Positions 30,801 through 34,335 of a stretch of DNA of 64,000 bases are shown piece by piece. Every line of letters begins with the position of its first letter. The stretch's first letter is position 1. The notes below the pieces were generated by a model that was given only the letters and a program-made list of their open reading frames with translations, was not told the DNA's origin and made no database searches. Source of the stretch: an uncultured Clostridia bacterium (GTDB lineage Bacteria > Bacillota > Clostridia > Christensenellales > Aristaeellaceae); the NCBI GenBank assembly GCA_947565865.1, contig CANOHT010000003.1:1-64000 (forward strand), read 5' to 3'. Made by a program: the position numbers and the translations under genes.

Positions 30801-32915
30801 TTCAACGCCGCTCTTCGTCGCCGTCACAAAGCAGCGTACCTTGGTGCCATTGATGTTCCTGCGGGAATCCATATTATCCGGCAGGGCCAGGGTCAGTGTG
30901 GAATTGGAAGCGTTGCTGGTCGCGCTGACGGCCGCAAAGCGAACCGGACAGTTCTCGTCATCACGGTCAATGGCAACCCAAGCGCCATCCGCGTTCTGAT
31001 ACTGCCACTGATAAGTATAGGTCTTGAAGGTGCTCGCAACGCCCGACAGCTTGGGCGTCACCGCCATTCGAATGGGCTCTGTATCAGTGGTCACCGCAGC
31101 GCCGCTGTTGTCGCTGGTCACCGTCAGACGGTACTCCAGGAGCGACTGATCCATTTCGACCGGGGTAAAGGCATGCGTCACTTCATTCGGCGTAACAGGA
31201 TAGCCGTTGGCCGTTACGACGCAGCGAACCTCCAGGCCCTGCAGCGCCTCGCGGTCATCCAGGAGCTGAGGCATGGGGATGGTCAGGGTCGTACCGTCCG
31301 CCGACAGGGACGCCATGTTCCTGATGGGAGAACGGCGGTCATCGTAAGCCCGCCAGGTGCCGCCGCCCCAAAGGCTGCTGACATAAACCTGCCAGGTGTA
31401 GCTGTACGTCACAGCCGTGTCGATCGGCGCGTTTGTCAGCACAGGCTTGGCCGCAAACACAATGTCCTGGTCTTCCTGGATAGGATTGGTGACGCTGTCC
31501 TCATCGGACAGGCTGAACTCGCAGTTGAGCAGATCACTGCTGATCTGATACTGCTTTCTTTCCGTGGTCGCGCGCGCAGGCTCAGCGCTCAGCACAGCGC
31601 CGTCCTTCACCACCTCCACGGTTACGACGCAGCGCACGGACGTATCCGCCAGCACCGAGCGCCTGTCCGCACCATCAGGCAGCGCCATCATCATAAGCTG
31701 GCGTCCGCCATCTTCCAAAGAGGTGGTGTAGAAGCTGTTGAACTCGTCGTCAATCAGCTCCCGCTGGGGGTCGTTGGGACGATCCGTCCACGAGTTGTCG
31801 TTGGAAAAGTTTCGGGTAGCGGACTGCCACTGATAGGAAAACACGAACTCCGCGCCCTCGGGCAATTCCTCATCCTCGGGGAGACTGGCAGTGGCGGCAA
31901 CATCGAAATGTACAAAGCCGTCCGCGGGATCATCCTCGTAGGTATCGGTGATTTCCACCTGAAGCATGGGGTGCAGCTCCGGCAGAGCCTCAGCGGCCTC
32001 CGCGGTCACTTCCAGCGAGTGATCGGCCGTGACATCGGCAAAGGTGACAGAACCGACCCTGGTCGCTTCGTCCCAGGCATAGGTGTCAATCAGACTGCCG
32101 TCGGTTTTCACGGACGCCAGCGTAAAGCCGTCCTCAATCGTCCATTCAATCGTGACAGACGCCCCCTCCGCCACAGGATAGGCGCTGTCCGCGATGGACA
32201 CATGCTCGCCGGCAGTAACGGTCACCGTGTAGGTCACCGGGTCGGCAACAGGGGCCATATCATCGCCAGGAACCATGTCATCGGCAGAAGGCAGATCGGC
32301 ATCATTGCCGGGAGCATCGCCCGAAGGCACAGGGGTGGCGTCCGTGGACTCCTCCTCATAGGGCGCAGCAGGAGCATCCGTGGGTTCGCCATCGACAGGC
32401 TCGGTGGGAACCTCGGTAGGCTCACCCTCCGCAGGCACAGTGGGAGCCTCGGTGAGGTTGTCACCCTCGGGCACAGCGGGAGCCTCGGTGGGGTCGCCCT
32501 CCGCGGGCGCGGTGGGAGCCTCGGTGGGGTCGCCCTCCGCGGGCGCGGTGGGAGCCTCGGTAGACTCGTACTCCGCGGGCGCGGTGGGAGCCTCGGTGGA
32601 CTCGTCCCCCTCGGGTGCAGTAGGAGCCTCGGTGGACACGGCGGTGGGCGCCGCAGTCGGGGCTTCGGTCGGCTCAGCGGCAGGCGGAGCAGACGCGCTT
32701 CCGTTCTCATCGGGTACGGGCGCGTCAATAGAGCCTCCCCCATTCTCATTGGCAGCTGGAGACTGTGTAGCAAGCGCTGTCGTTGGCGTTTCCATCGGCG
32801 GATTCCCACCGATCTCCTCCGCGAACGTCAGCGGCATATTGCTGACGAGCATCGCCATGCACAGGACAATGGACAGCAAGCGCTTGAGCTGTTCAACCGT
32901 ACACTTCTTAACCAT
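9741..32915 (-). CDS. Giant LPxTG-like cell-wall repeat protein (7,724 residues)
   Basis: One uninterrupted 23.2-kb frame. The ATG at 32915 begins a signal peptide (MVKKCTVEQLKRLLSIVL...TFA) with GGGGGGA 8 nt upstream; an in-frame ATG at 32999 lacks both a ribosome site and a signal peptide. Order of parts: signal peptide; a Thr/Pro/Glu stalk of 12-residue units; several beta-sandwich-like regions; an InlB B-repeat region (near 26,350); about 53 tandem 75-100-residue repeats of the divergent InlB/'bacterial repeat' type (consensus VTW-x-A-x-x-GY-x-V-x-SV...Y-x-F...V-x-V-x-F); four DUF11 domains (about 11,765-9,905); then TPRTGD, a hydrophobic segment and an Arg-rich tail. It is most likely a wall-anchored, fibre-like surface protein (adhesin or S-layer-like). 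No catalytic motif was recognised. Function beyond surface display is inference. Confidence 0.95.
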   Translation of the reverse strand: MVKKCTVEQLKRLLSIVLCMAMLVSNMPLTFAEEIGGNPPMETPTTALATQSPAANENGGGSIDAPVPDENGSASAPPAAEPTEAPTAAPTAVSTEAPTAPEGDESTEAPTAPAEYESTEAPTAPAEGDPTEAPTAPAEGDPTEAPAVPEGDNLTEAPTVPAEGEPTEVPTEPVDGEPTDAPAAPYEEESTDATPVPSGDAPGNDADLPSADDMVPGDDMAPVADPVTYTVTVTAGEHVSIADSAYPVAEGASVTIEWTIEDGFTLASVKTDGSLIDTYAWDEATRVGSVTFADVTADHSLEVTAEAAEALPELHPMLQVEITDTYEDDPADGFVHFDVAATASLPEDEELPEGAEFVFSYQWQSATRNFSNDNSWTDRPNDPQRELIDDEFNSFYTTSLEDGGRQLMMMALPDGADRRSVLADTSVRCVVTVEVVKDGAVLSAEPARATTERKQYQISSDLLNCEFSLSDEDSVTNPIQEDQDIVFAAKPVLTNAPIDTAVTYSYTWQVYVSSLWGGGTWRAYDDRRSPIRNMASLSADGTTLTIPMPQLLDDREALQGLEVRCVVTANGYPVTPNEVTHAFTPVEMDQSLLEYRLTVTSDNSGAAVTTDTEPIRMAVTPKLSGVASTFKTYTYQWQYQNADGAWVAIDRDDENCPVRFAAVSATSNASNSTLTLALPDNMDSRRNINGTKVRCFVTATKSGVEYEVLGEEATITIPADLLTAFHMDVAEDTAKRNTQVSYAAQPVYVGYIPTVTGDNAAEAVVTFHWSYKAAGSASFQSLTAGTFAGGSFVTNGNGWPTAYRLVAPDANVLRAIDGATIRCYITLHAHGDAFASGEAPELEYSHEVVIGVDSFLVEDYPDKAPWMTDAWLEIIPNVKSDAITNVGMTALMEVDAKPNFSLDKGDATDRDENYAIAVKDGFYNGTAYHHLWEYREMGGTEWRPVSSLPESIRRVITLTYGEGIEAGKTSIEVALPADYASRIQLSGMQFRCTSSALAMAVHTGDENKEWGVITESIPDDRILTVIINPKLLRSQASSTRRIVAFLNKEAADAYLALSAEERANYVIDPANYYDYSKSYEVLYFEDGVREERAMERFPTSIVAVYEYQVEENLDTVTTKMAAVEIPVPWRFILESGRAYDLSATKAQYRYDAALAQVIPQWNAEALQDYINTHPDPSALDYDEDDAVRWVVAASLNGRYPHIRVCWNTELMKLSNRNDYTTYNSKYSGSGNAYELEKVAAMAGSLVNPYWKQTYSDWFFKSAADYNGDNPTADQLAQKRNSPTAEADQLAWLEANYPTVRVLMEDVRSELDDPTPVLVELPVTWRKVEVKEYDSATQSLTARWLGDAAVGILQGETSPASKWVWRATINDVASGRYVLANEMRYTNIEATFYWSRVIDAIVGALPTPTSSDTISALKISNAAAFAGKIPQALRVELKDANGGLNVVETLPVTADTWKLVEGRVYDASQEYHWRHLEPECASITDEVGTTATAGVLAIQPTLDGYTFTDNADTELARVWYQWGTIITSLTKADGTPYDAITAAKTPLLTINIANTTDKSLILWSNLTSNASYLKKQFNVETLDKTSASGYSTLKLYADWGAKPAIHDEASVAGMSQPAANFEKPASGQVFDEALVREFNGRQPYADISWKLNTPSGNINNGKIISTLAGGRVKINGAAGQKVAYSDAAWDMVASVLTSPGAAPSSGQVGLSFPGYDTFYHVRDNVYYKLSSKPAGGGYYVQYDITAQNRSNADRWVGFAMGADVMIHNSDNADIIFTNTGFAMKEVTGDFCQFNILLHNSISGIGKTADTRNAMKYPSRGKFYWSNDWAGGRHGGTNQVIDGNPAFGGVDSELTFSWLPKNYKLAPGESTTFTCMFGVGKVSEPPLINPVRTTATANGSKVDVTAYMAGATDTKLQLYYRFDEGLPTETNEISVGSLIQGKGVASLATLNGYTPAQKQNYYATSEHFFSVNTQIEKPRNWVAGEYHSITLFVVNDAGSLSESITIPLFVIEDENGDEILSGATEATVSFSKGAGGGTAPAPVTAHLQEPITLPKIGSMTAPSGYKFVGWDYTRMVDDASKTTTYPADAYFYIERDGIVLTAKWIPTSQTMYLIETYMQLPDGQYEQEETVVGIDAGTGNIVYTPEAKRGYTINSENSKLTVARADGAKILVYYDILKYDVEFNTNGAPGGDENGVFRTMQAAYGSNVSGVPNAAALNAGQNNKYFRFVGWFDEADTITNPDAQMIDTSTVVNEHTLRNEAGENTADPGAKLVAYAKWTPLNNAQITFDYAYKNHAQGAVRSDKRTLTPIYDSTCTGLYSYNAKPSGFPVTPSAWKDTSGNVYTFVEWRIDPEDPATAVNASTVLQNYEDVTVTAIWTESYSVSRSYRGEGRVYDINDPAGGVKSYTPGDTAEIRWQAAPGYFVEHVTIDGENRDDLISTGWHQENIRENHSVYVVFSEGEGNGGISEETLYDITATPVGGIAFDVPERGGTYRAHFGETYTVKWRVSPGYVLSEYTINGIPYEVDDAIRASNSFTFNDIHTAQEIVVTAVREGATEGGNAQLNRGPYPITTKIAKGTSITPGASVNWKSDYTVNWRIPSGFIVETVIVNNLILSTLPEGNSYTFRNVSMPSSIVVMCGPDPNLPVEAVYVTTTIDYGGTITPTTPANLLSKGDNHTVTWSTDAKHYVKAVYIDDVLQKTASGANKIYYSHTFENIQEPHDVVVELGEITSEMHAITTEIVNGGTIDKPGSVVAGTDVTVNWVMAANHRVKAVYLDGEPVNDYNSETDGNSYTIADVQAPHTLKVECERIPVDVDMTDKWIVTTTINLGSADGQKIVANGESCTVNWTPPKDYHVTSLKVDGVAQTYVTGNSWTIPSVTKNMKVEVTVAKDADAPTYTIEEAIVNGGTITGGGTFAVGMGSVMRWTVADGFRVTDVNIDGVSVSGIDLERDRSYQFPASMGAAGQTYRFNVVCAPKLYYHVRPTGTGVENLTASADVFLGNSHTVSWKVADQYRFKSVTVNGTEVTPVISGDTYSYTFDTTNTAANATYNVVVTCEKIPSFTITTGRNSGGSVSASKTLYETDADRTYTVTWHANSGYRVKSVLVDEGSGEVAYTGAEYVFRYEDGRNVSLRVEFEPQQYYTVKAKGNNTNVTPSTATYTVDEDGSVAWTKPDGFVLTGLTVNGAEVAFTQEQTSYTVDHTTVTPSAVYEVVVTYAPESSVPEEPEAFYHIVTSGVFTSALTDSYDVKLGEDGTVTWRVLDGYRLSEVKVDGVAVTPSVTEAGVYSVSISGQGREDGDTVPVAVVCERIPSGEPGGGGEVITPYSVYAFTNDASLGAVSPAAATLREDGATAAVTWTPKKYAHVVSVTISDYPSRANAVTADAAMLAAGSYTFQYDEHQDKIVDVVFEADPAYTITAEAAGTTGAGCAVSVGGTNPLKGTGEAASVTWTVGTGYTVTSVVISDEDGTNAVNATAAELSAKKIDFSYDTMTANRKVVVTYDRNTTGVIPYTVRAKANDAAMGTVSPASRTLTAADSTATVTWSAKPGYHVASVTVTDYPDANTVQSLTEDEIAAGSYVFAYNEHEDKLVYVVFEQDPVYDVSIVGVNGGADCTVTGGATLTASGQTHMVTWTAGTGYTVKSVVIADPDGANAQNLTAAQMASGSYTFSYDTLHSDRKVTVTFEKSLSSDPPIYAVTTAVNDAAMGTVSPSASLSAEGATYAVAWRANPGYTVKRVTVNGTDYAADTYTFRYNDHADTTVYVEFEALPAYQITTAKVGGGASSTVREGTTLTTSGSTYAVTWSADSGFKVESVVIANNMGDTLATLTEAEIAAGKYTFAYDDMTGDVLLTVTFAVDTSSEGGAGTTPYAVTTQVIPADGSMGTIDPSKTLRREGEEYVVSWNANPGYRVKRVTVDDGENATAYTGTDYTFRYENHKDVTITVEFEQIPQYTVTADKQGNGGANSVVSAGAVLAPNQSHTVTWLAGEGYNVRSVVISKPDGTDRKQLSESEIALGAYTFTYDGMNGSDRKIVVTFEKDEGTIPGGGDLPATPYTVETSVNDAAMGTVSPSKTLNTADSEYLVTWSANPGYYIKSVAVNGVGRAISEYTFKYNDHRDTKVVITFAPIVSYTVTGVAVGGGANSTVTPASAVLSGEGDTQTVTWTADEGYRAKSAVVTNANGRVVYACTEEEVASGSYTFYYDDMSSDQTMTVTFEKVEGAGATPYTVTTSVNDSSMGSIDPSVTLRTAGAQADIHWRANNGYTVKSVTITDDAAATTRNATEEELTAGKLTFLYDDHKDLTVNVVFEAIPSYKITAAKVGGGAGSSVTPASAVLAASGESATFTWTADTAYLVESVSIRNAAGTELESLDAAAMAAGSYTFAYDDLDGDRTIIVTFKKDDNPGGLTPLAYSISTGKTGNGTISDSKSLNTPGDTYTVTWKPAEGWYLNKVTLKVGDGEAQEYTDADMASAGITVDASGMYSYTFYYDNHQDVQLHAEFVQYAELSITTVKAGSAGLSAFGEDAVLTKPGETHTVNWTVDSGYRIESIVITDAESNVLKTFDQTEADALSYAFSYEGMNGVSQVMTITYAKEDTDPDAPVVYSLVTSVNDAAMGTITPGVTKTSDDAPYSVTWSANEGYHVKEVKHFIDGVEAETVPAPGYEYHYGHDEEIQVIFEANPNRTVNVSVTGSGTAAAPKVMNKAGETYKVWWQAADGAEVERVTVTGYPPLGGGAATVLTAADITDEGSGKYSYTVAYDAMTADVTVDIVFREKDHYFVTASATNAAISADKAQYELDETATVTWLPAAGMRLVSVKVDGVEQPIGDGAMVSLTLPLSGATPAPDQVYHVDVVYEAEASSGDPETYQVNVTATGTQSHTGSASVTVGDDYAITWKPMDGYTYKGVTVSVDGSPVVVDASAVTGDAENGYAYTVASQSAGAVVTVDILCELETEPDPDEPEPVYYTVTTSKNGNGTITPSTTLSAPDTTADIVWTADPGWHVASVVINGETVTDDAVTSYTFAYNDGADATVHVVFEQDPAYVINVAVEGEGTAAGAGIIRSTDADAENHQVTWMPAAGWHVSKVTVNGTRLTGEAGSYTVKYSELTGDVNIKVVLERDEPVLPPTEETSYTVNTAYTGNGSITDGVTLTEEDGPYTIVWTPAEGWYVKAVKVVDENGSESDFTGDSYVFRYEDHENVTVRAEFAKYPEYSISAVIDAGGTIAPTTAAIAKGDAAKEITWSISDTERYAIKSVMLNGTPLNASDYTKADGSYGYTFDYDALFQAGMPESITLKVELEEEEQPVTPVQYVVSTQMTPNGAGSISGTAMVVENDNYTVVWAADSAYKVTKVEVTENGVTSELAASDTGSYTFRQVNSNCAIVVTCEEREPIIIEDEVFFNIISGINGGVMSDGKTIRSVRKGDDYTLSWTPDLGNYIASVVVDGVEVPVCSSYTFTDVQADHTIQINCLNTAVSELYYVNVSAGTAITNGNSEVPVGTDHTVTWRPALGEHIVSVTVNGVQVPIGDPNAGGSYTITGAAKDEVYDIVVTSEANPPVEPDVTYYDVTVTVKNATYTGETHLKAGESTTIAWMPEFGYEVKSITIDDSGRPLTLESFTIANIDRDHTITIICERIGSEEPDPEAEYLISTQISDGGAITAPITVRTAEEKASQTVIWTAPDGYRVVSVKVDSMERADLIPVGSVTFTNISRDHTVEVACERLPKYTITVRNDNGAISASPETVAAGGTSVVTWSGLAGFVLESVEVDGTVVTDADYTDNGNGTYGYTFTNVAADHSVVVTYVPGPDVDPDTLYITTHIDHGVITETVVIPGNDEAAKASQTITWTPADGYRVAKVEIDGAEVTDADGTYTFTDITQSHTVNVTCERSEAYKVSTNGKNVLFITPSKDDLAAGASFTVTWTPADGLTLKSFKVDGKETALDEGATSYTFDNITADHTLYVEYGAQTEETPDRVEVSVMVTGGTKTGGGIMNYGTASHTVTWTPLAGNVVKSVIIDDAAVPEDQIIASGGSITFKNIVSDHSVVVVCGPADGGEEPDDTKVYLETNIVNGIFSFDDDREINDFGVYEMEKGADFDINWTPNSGFKVVSVKLDGIERSDLMQAGKLVLKGVNGDHTLTVECRDENDEPITTGPFTISTSIDHGAISAPYTTTGENESYTVSWTADSKYEIVSVTVDGNPYINWRDGYISFNPITANHTVEVRSQLKDQPADTYVIDVIVDNGGSGAAYVDDIAVDYVTEGESVTAKWNAAPNYDIVRVVIDGSTAVGLPGFTLNSGVYTFNNVTANHTIMVYTAKHVEKDPVYYSLTVLPYGDPSGLELSESLPAILEGTETAVKWKAKSGWQIDKVTRNGNILSSADMLAGMSEAGFKLTVNSNNDFVVYVSQQGPADTSFVTVSTEVSNGWVSNGAAVKKGSNFNVSWRPNNGYVVVSVTVTDKDGHVLQRIADGLRDPANWQLKVTNIQTDITVKVDCVAQPETEEPIVYSYDIVTEATNGTITGGGTVNAGENRTITWDAASGCLITSIDIYRVNEDGEEELVATKDDLGDASSYDITGIDSDYRIVLVCENPVHADDDYYYDVSTSITNGTINGPFLNLRKAETVAVEWSPAADCYVTAVKVDGVNVPIPADNRLEVAVEGEDHTVEVICEKKKAQEIPDDATSYTIEAYIHDGMGQISPKQVVLGGTKAIVSWTVDSAHYKVARVYVDGELVETPSSNMLYFDDVAANHVVDVYLSENLVDIKVSYEGDGDVVKSGTVYYGEDFGIVRGVPNDGYRLETVKINGVILQPGQIMTELLPPHDMPLPGEPQARQNQLLAYLRNSFTAQAEDVDYSKYTSNNLQNTFYFKDVTAMQTVEYVFVDDGGTGTYKPYQVSVELIDGRGDRDVNKWVEAGANDSIGWSLEDGYYVDHVAIVRNGAETDITMLDDAKLVNVDGKDKVNLSNIQADTVVKVYLKRGEQPDPMDKADFSLSIDVVGPGSADPDIRVYGAGHGMTAGDHVASWDIGAHKITMIKVDNVIREDLMDKNSVTITMKREDVVRDHSVIIYLDGVVVPMLEKSAGTKTGATVGDTIPYTITVSNETNQAIWKGVTLTDRIPDGLTLQPSTLKLYRVKADGTKVAISGASYDAATRTVKANVGDIRREDKFELSFSAKVDVGADKKDIGNSVTAAGTNSGTNDPVVVTAGKVYPGGKDTVLPKNPAPHITKKAENADASSTRTRVGDKVNYTIDIWNSEPGSVWKSVKVQDDLPNGLEMVDGSLRIYEVTGLTPEAAPDTVSVAYDPVNRRISATLGDIGYEEHYRICFSVTVTKAAVGSDIGNIALAAGQKPDKTPESIQTDPVYPQEIDKPENGGVLPPAPAPEVIKTAVNLDRANAQSQVGDRLQYTITVRNSKPETVWKNAVIRDRIPAGLAIDTTSITLDSGAGPVALSNVYTAADRMLSVYVGDIPYGTYYTLTFTATLTESVEDVDIGNIAWAKGKDPALEGGNDPIPNAPPDIKPGDWYNPGGSDWPDNGAVNSDKAYPNEGDKPIAAGAKIAKSVRNATRPEDLKALPGDMLEYEIEISNTQAGSQWKDVVIVDTLPKTLDVSTSKIFLIKPDGMTETLELADVYDAQTHTLTVRLPGGVRKGGTYWLRYTAMAVRPAQDVEPPTDIVNKVTATGRDVAGNQLRVDAQHALAYEVPKDDTPRTGDDTDIMRYVVMLLASGCTLIACELDRRRRRKALEALNE
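11770..25790 (-). repeat. About 53 tandem beta-repeat units in the giant protein
   Basis: By eye the translation divides into about 53 successive units of 75-100 residues. Each starts with a strand like Y-x-V-x-T, carries a V-T-W or V-x-W strand, a GY-x-V-x-S-V strand and ends in V-x-V-x-F or V-x-V-x-C-E-R. Units near the C-terminal end are more diverged from each other than units in the middle. Confidence 0.85.
19725..22960 (-). repeat. Six successive two-domain super-repeats in the giant protein
   Basis: Within this part the units alternate between two subtypes. One carries (V/A)ND-x-x-(L/M)G-x-(V/I)-(S/D)P and ends in a 'DH' or 'EH' loop. The other carries a Gly/Ala-rich GGG-A-x-(S/C)-x-V segment and ends in V-x-(V/I)-T-F-x-K. 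Six consecutive pairs are visible, so a two-domain block was duplicated as a unit. Confidence 0.7.
32395..32640 (-). repeat. 36-base minisatellite coding the Thr/Pro/Glu stalk
   Basis: About seven copies of a 36-base unit encode E-A-P-T-A-P-A-E-G-D-P-T-like 12-residue repeats. Two adjacent copies (around 32,481-32,552) are identical at DNA level, so copy number may vary between strains. Confidence 0.85.
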
Positions 32916-33098
32916 TACCAAAGTCCCCCCGTGATTGATACATGATTTGGGATGCTTTGACTTCCGCCAAAAGCTACGAAACACGCTAATGACATACAAT
33001 CATCTGCTGATTCGCTGTGGCGAAAGCCATCCTATGATGCCAATAATTACATATTTGTTCATCCCAGATTATTATATCACTAACTAAATAACTGTCAA
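32916..33098 (-). promoter_or_regulatory. Consensus promoter and about 150-nt leader of the giant gene
   Basis: TTGACA (33098-33093), a 16-base spacer and TATAAT (33076-33071) form a perfect-consensus sigma-A promoter. Transcription would start near 33065, giving a leader of about 150 nt. The extreme 5' end reads GGGATG and can pair with CATCCC at 32954-32949, about 20 bases before the ribosome site, enclosing around 100 nt. A small TGGC-TTTC-GCCA hairpin lies inside. No known riboswitch class was recognised. Confidence 0.8.
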
Positions 33099-33100
33099 TA

Positions 33101-33677
33101 TTAAAATTAAAATAATCGTAATAAAATGTTCAATATTGCGGAATAAAGCGCTTTCACGCCGCTGCGGAGATCAAAAAAAGTGAAATTAGAACAGATCCGC
33201 GTCCTTACAATTTTTGTTATCTTCGTGAATGAGTATCAGTTTCTTCCTATTATAATAGCTATGATGCGCCTTTTTGCCAGTCTCAAACAAGGTTTCGCCG
33301 TCCGTCCCGCCATAGGAGGTGCTGCACAAGCGATAACAGCTTTTATGCGTATTTTTCCGCTGCGATAGCACCTCGGGAGCTCGCCATGCCGGCTGTGGGG
33401 CTTCCTCTGATGCTTCGGCCGGCACAGATCACGGCCCTCATAGCCGCCTCCAAACCTGGCAAGCTCATACCGACGATGATTCTCCTGACGCCGCCTCCCC
33501 TGCCCCACCTGCATGGATCGCGGTTTTCCAAGCCCGTCTGCGCCGCACGCTGTATTGGCTGGCCGCCGCGGCAGCAGTCGATTGGGCAAAGGCGGTCCTT
33601 AAAAATCGAAGCGCGTCCCGAATGGATTCCTCAGCCTCCGCCATGCCCATTCAGAGCCCGCAGCATGCCATCCCAAC
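33101..33677. other. Intergenic stretch without a recognisable gene
   Basis: The part to about 33,260 is AT-rich. The remainder is GC-rich and holds only short overlapping open frames with no recognisable motif. A decayed gene on the minus strand (33,343-33,650) is possible but not supportable. Confidence 0.5.
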
Positions 33678-33700
33678 AAAAAAAGTGGCCGAAGCCACTC
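33678..33700 (-). terminator. Terminator of the motor-like operon
   Basis: AGTGGC / GCCACT stem with a TTCG loop on the minus strand followed by seven T residues. A longer imperfect hairpin (33,782-33,852) lies immediately past the last stop codon. Together they would end the three-gene operon. Confidence 0.85.
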
Positions 33701-33850
33701 GATCAATCGTAAAAACCAAGCAGGAATGAACCTGCCGCCAGCGAATCGCCGTCGATAAGCGCCGGGGCCTGATATAACGTGAAGCCCCCGCGAGCAAGGC
33801 TGTTTCCTTATATGAAGCGCTGTCTTTGGCGCTACGGACCTTCGCGGGGC

Positions 33851-34333
33851 TTACTGCCCATAAGTGGTTCTGAGGAAGAAAGGGATGCCCCACATATAGT
33901 ACGTCACATTGATTTCTCGGACGGCATGCATACCCATGGCGGTGAGAATGGTGGCCTGGATATCGCCTGCCGCATGGGCGGCCAAGGATCTGGGAACGGC
34001 ATCGCCCACTTGCAGCACATCGCCGTCCATAGGCGTCACTTGAACCTCCACCATATCGGCGGTGAGAAAGCAGTTATTATTCAGCCTTACCGTATAGGTA
34101 TAGAATTGATAATTTTCAGGGCCAGCCAATGGTTCGTCGGTATAGGCGGTACCCTGTATCAGGCCATCACGCTGCTGAAGGCGGAGCGATTCGAACAGTT
34201 CAGGCTGAGCCGCGGCTTCCATCGTGATGACGCTGACGCCCTCTATCTGCAGCGTGGCGGTAAGGTAGACGTAGCCTACCCCGAACAGGGAGGCGACCAG
34301 CAGGACGACCATGATCCATGCGATATACTTCAT
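33851..34333 (-). CDS. Unrecognised membrane-anchored protein, third gene of the motor-like operon
   Basis: This 160-residue protein has one N-terminal membrane segment (about 4-26) and a predicted extracellular beta-rich domain (for example Y-T-V-R-L-N-N-N-C-F-L and M-V-E-V-Q-V-T-P-M-D-G-D-V-L). I do not recognise a family. Its ATG lies 2 bases after the stop of the MotB/ZorB-like gene, which implies translational coupling and a shared role. It could be an accessory or periplasmic-side partner of the channel pair, or a lipid- or wall-facing regulator. Nothing in the sequence decides between these. A long imperfect hairpin overlaps its stop and a T-tract terminator follows about 150 bases later. 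Confidence 0.8.
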   Translation of the reverse strand: MKYIAWIMVVLLVASLFGVGYVYLTATLQIEGVSVITMEAAAQPELFESLRLQQRDGLIQGTAYTDEPLAGPENYQFYTYTVRLNNNCFLTADMVEVQVTPMDGDVLQVGDAVPRSLAAHAAGDIQATILTAMGMHAVREINVTYYMWGIPFFLRTTYGQ

Positions 34334-34335
34334 GC

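Noticed and set aside
25299..32945. Plus-strand open frames of 1,593 and 855 codons
   Set aside because: Antisense to the N-terminal half of the giant gene. They lack family motifs and have no promoter.
32916..33065. Cyclic-di-GMP riboswitch in the giant gene's leader
   Set aside because: The leader lacks the conserved core sequences of the known c-di-GMP riboswitch classes; only generic pairing is visible.
33343..33650. Possible decayed minus-strand gene, with fragments such as RRIIVGMSLPGLEAAM
   Set aside because: The fragments lie in different frames and show only a vague resemblance to a receiver domain; too weak to annotate.
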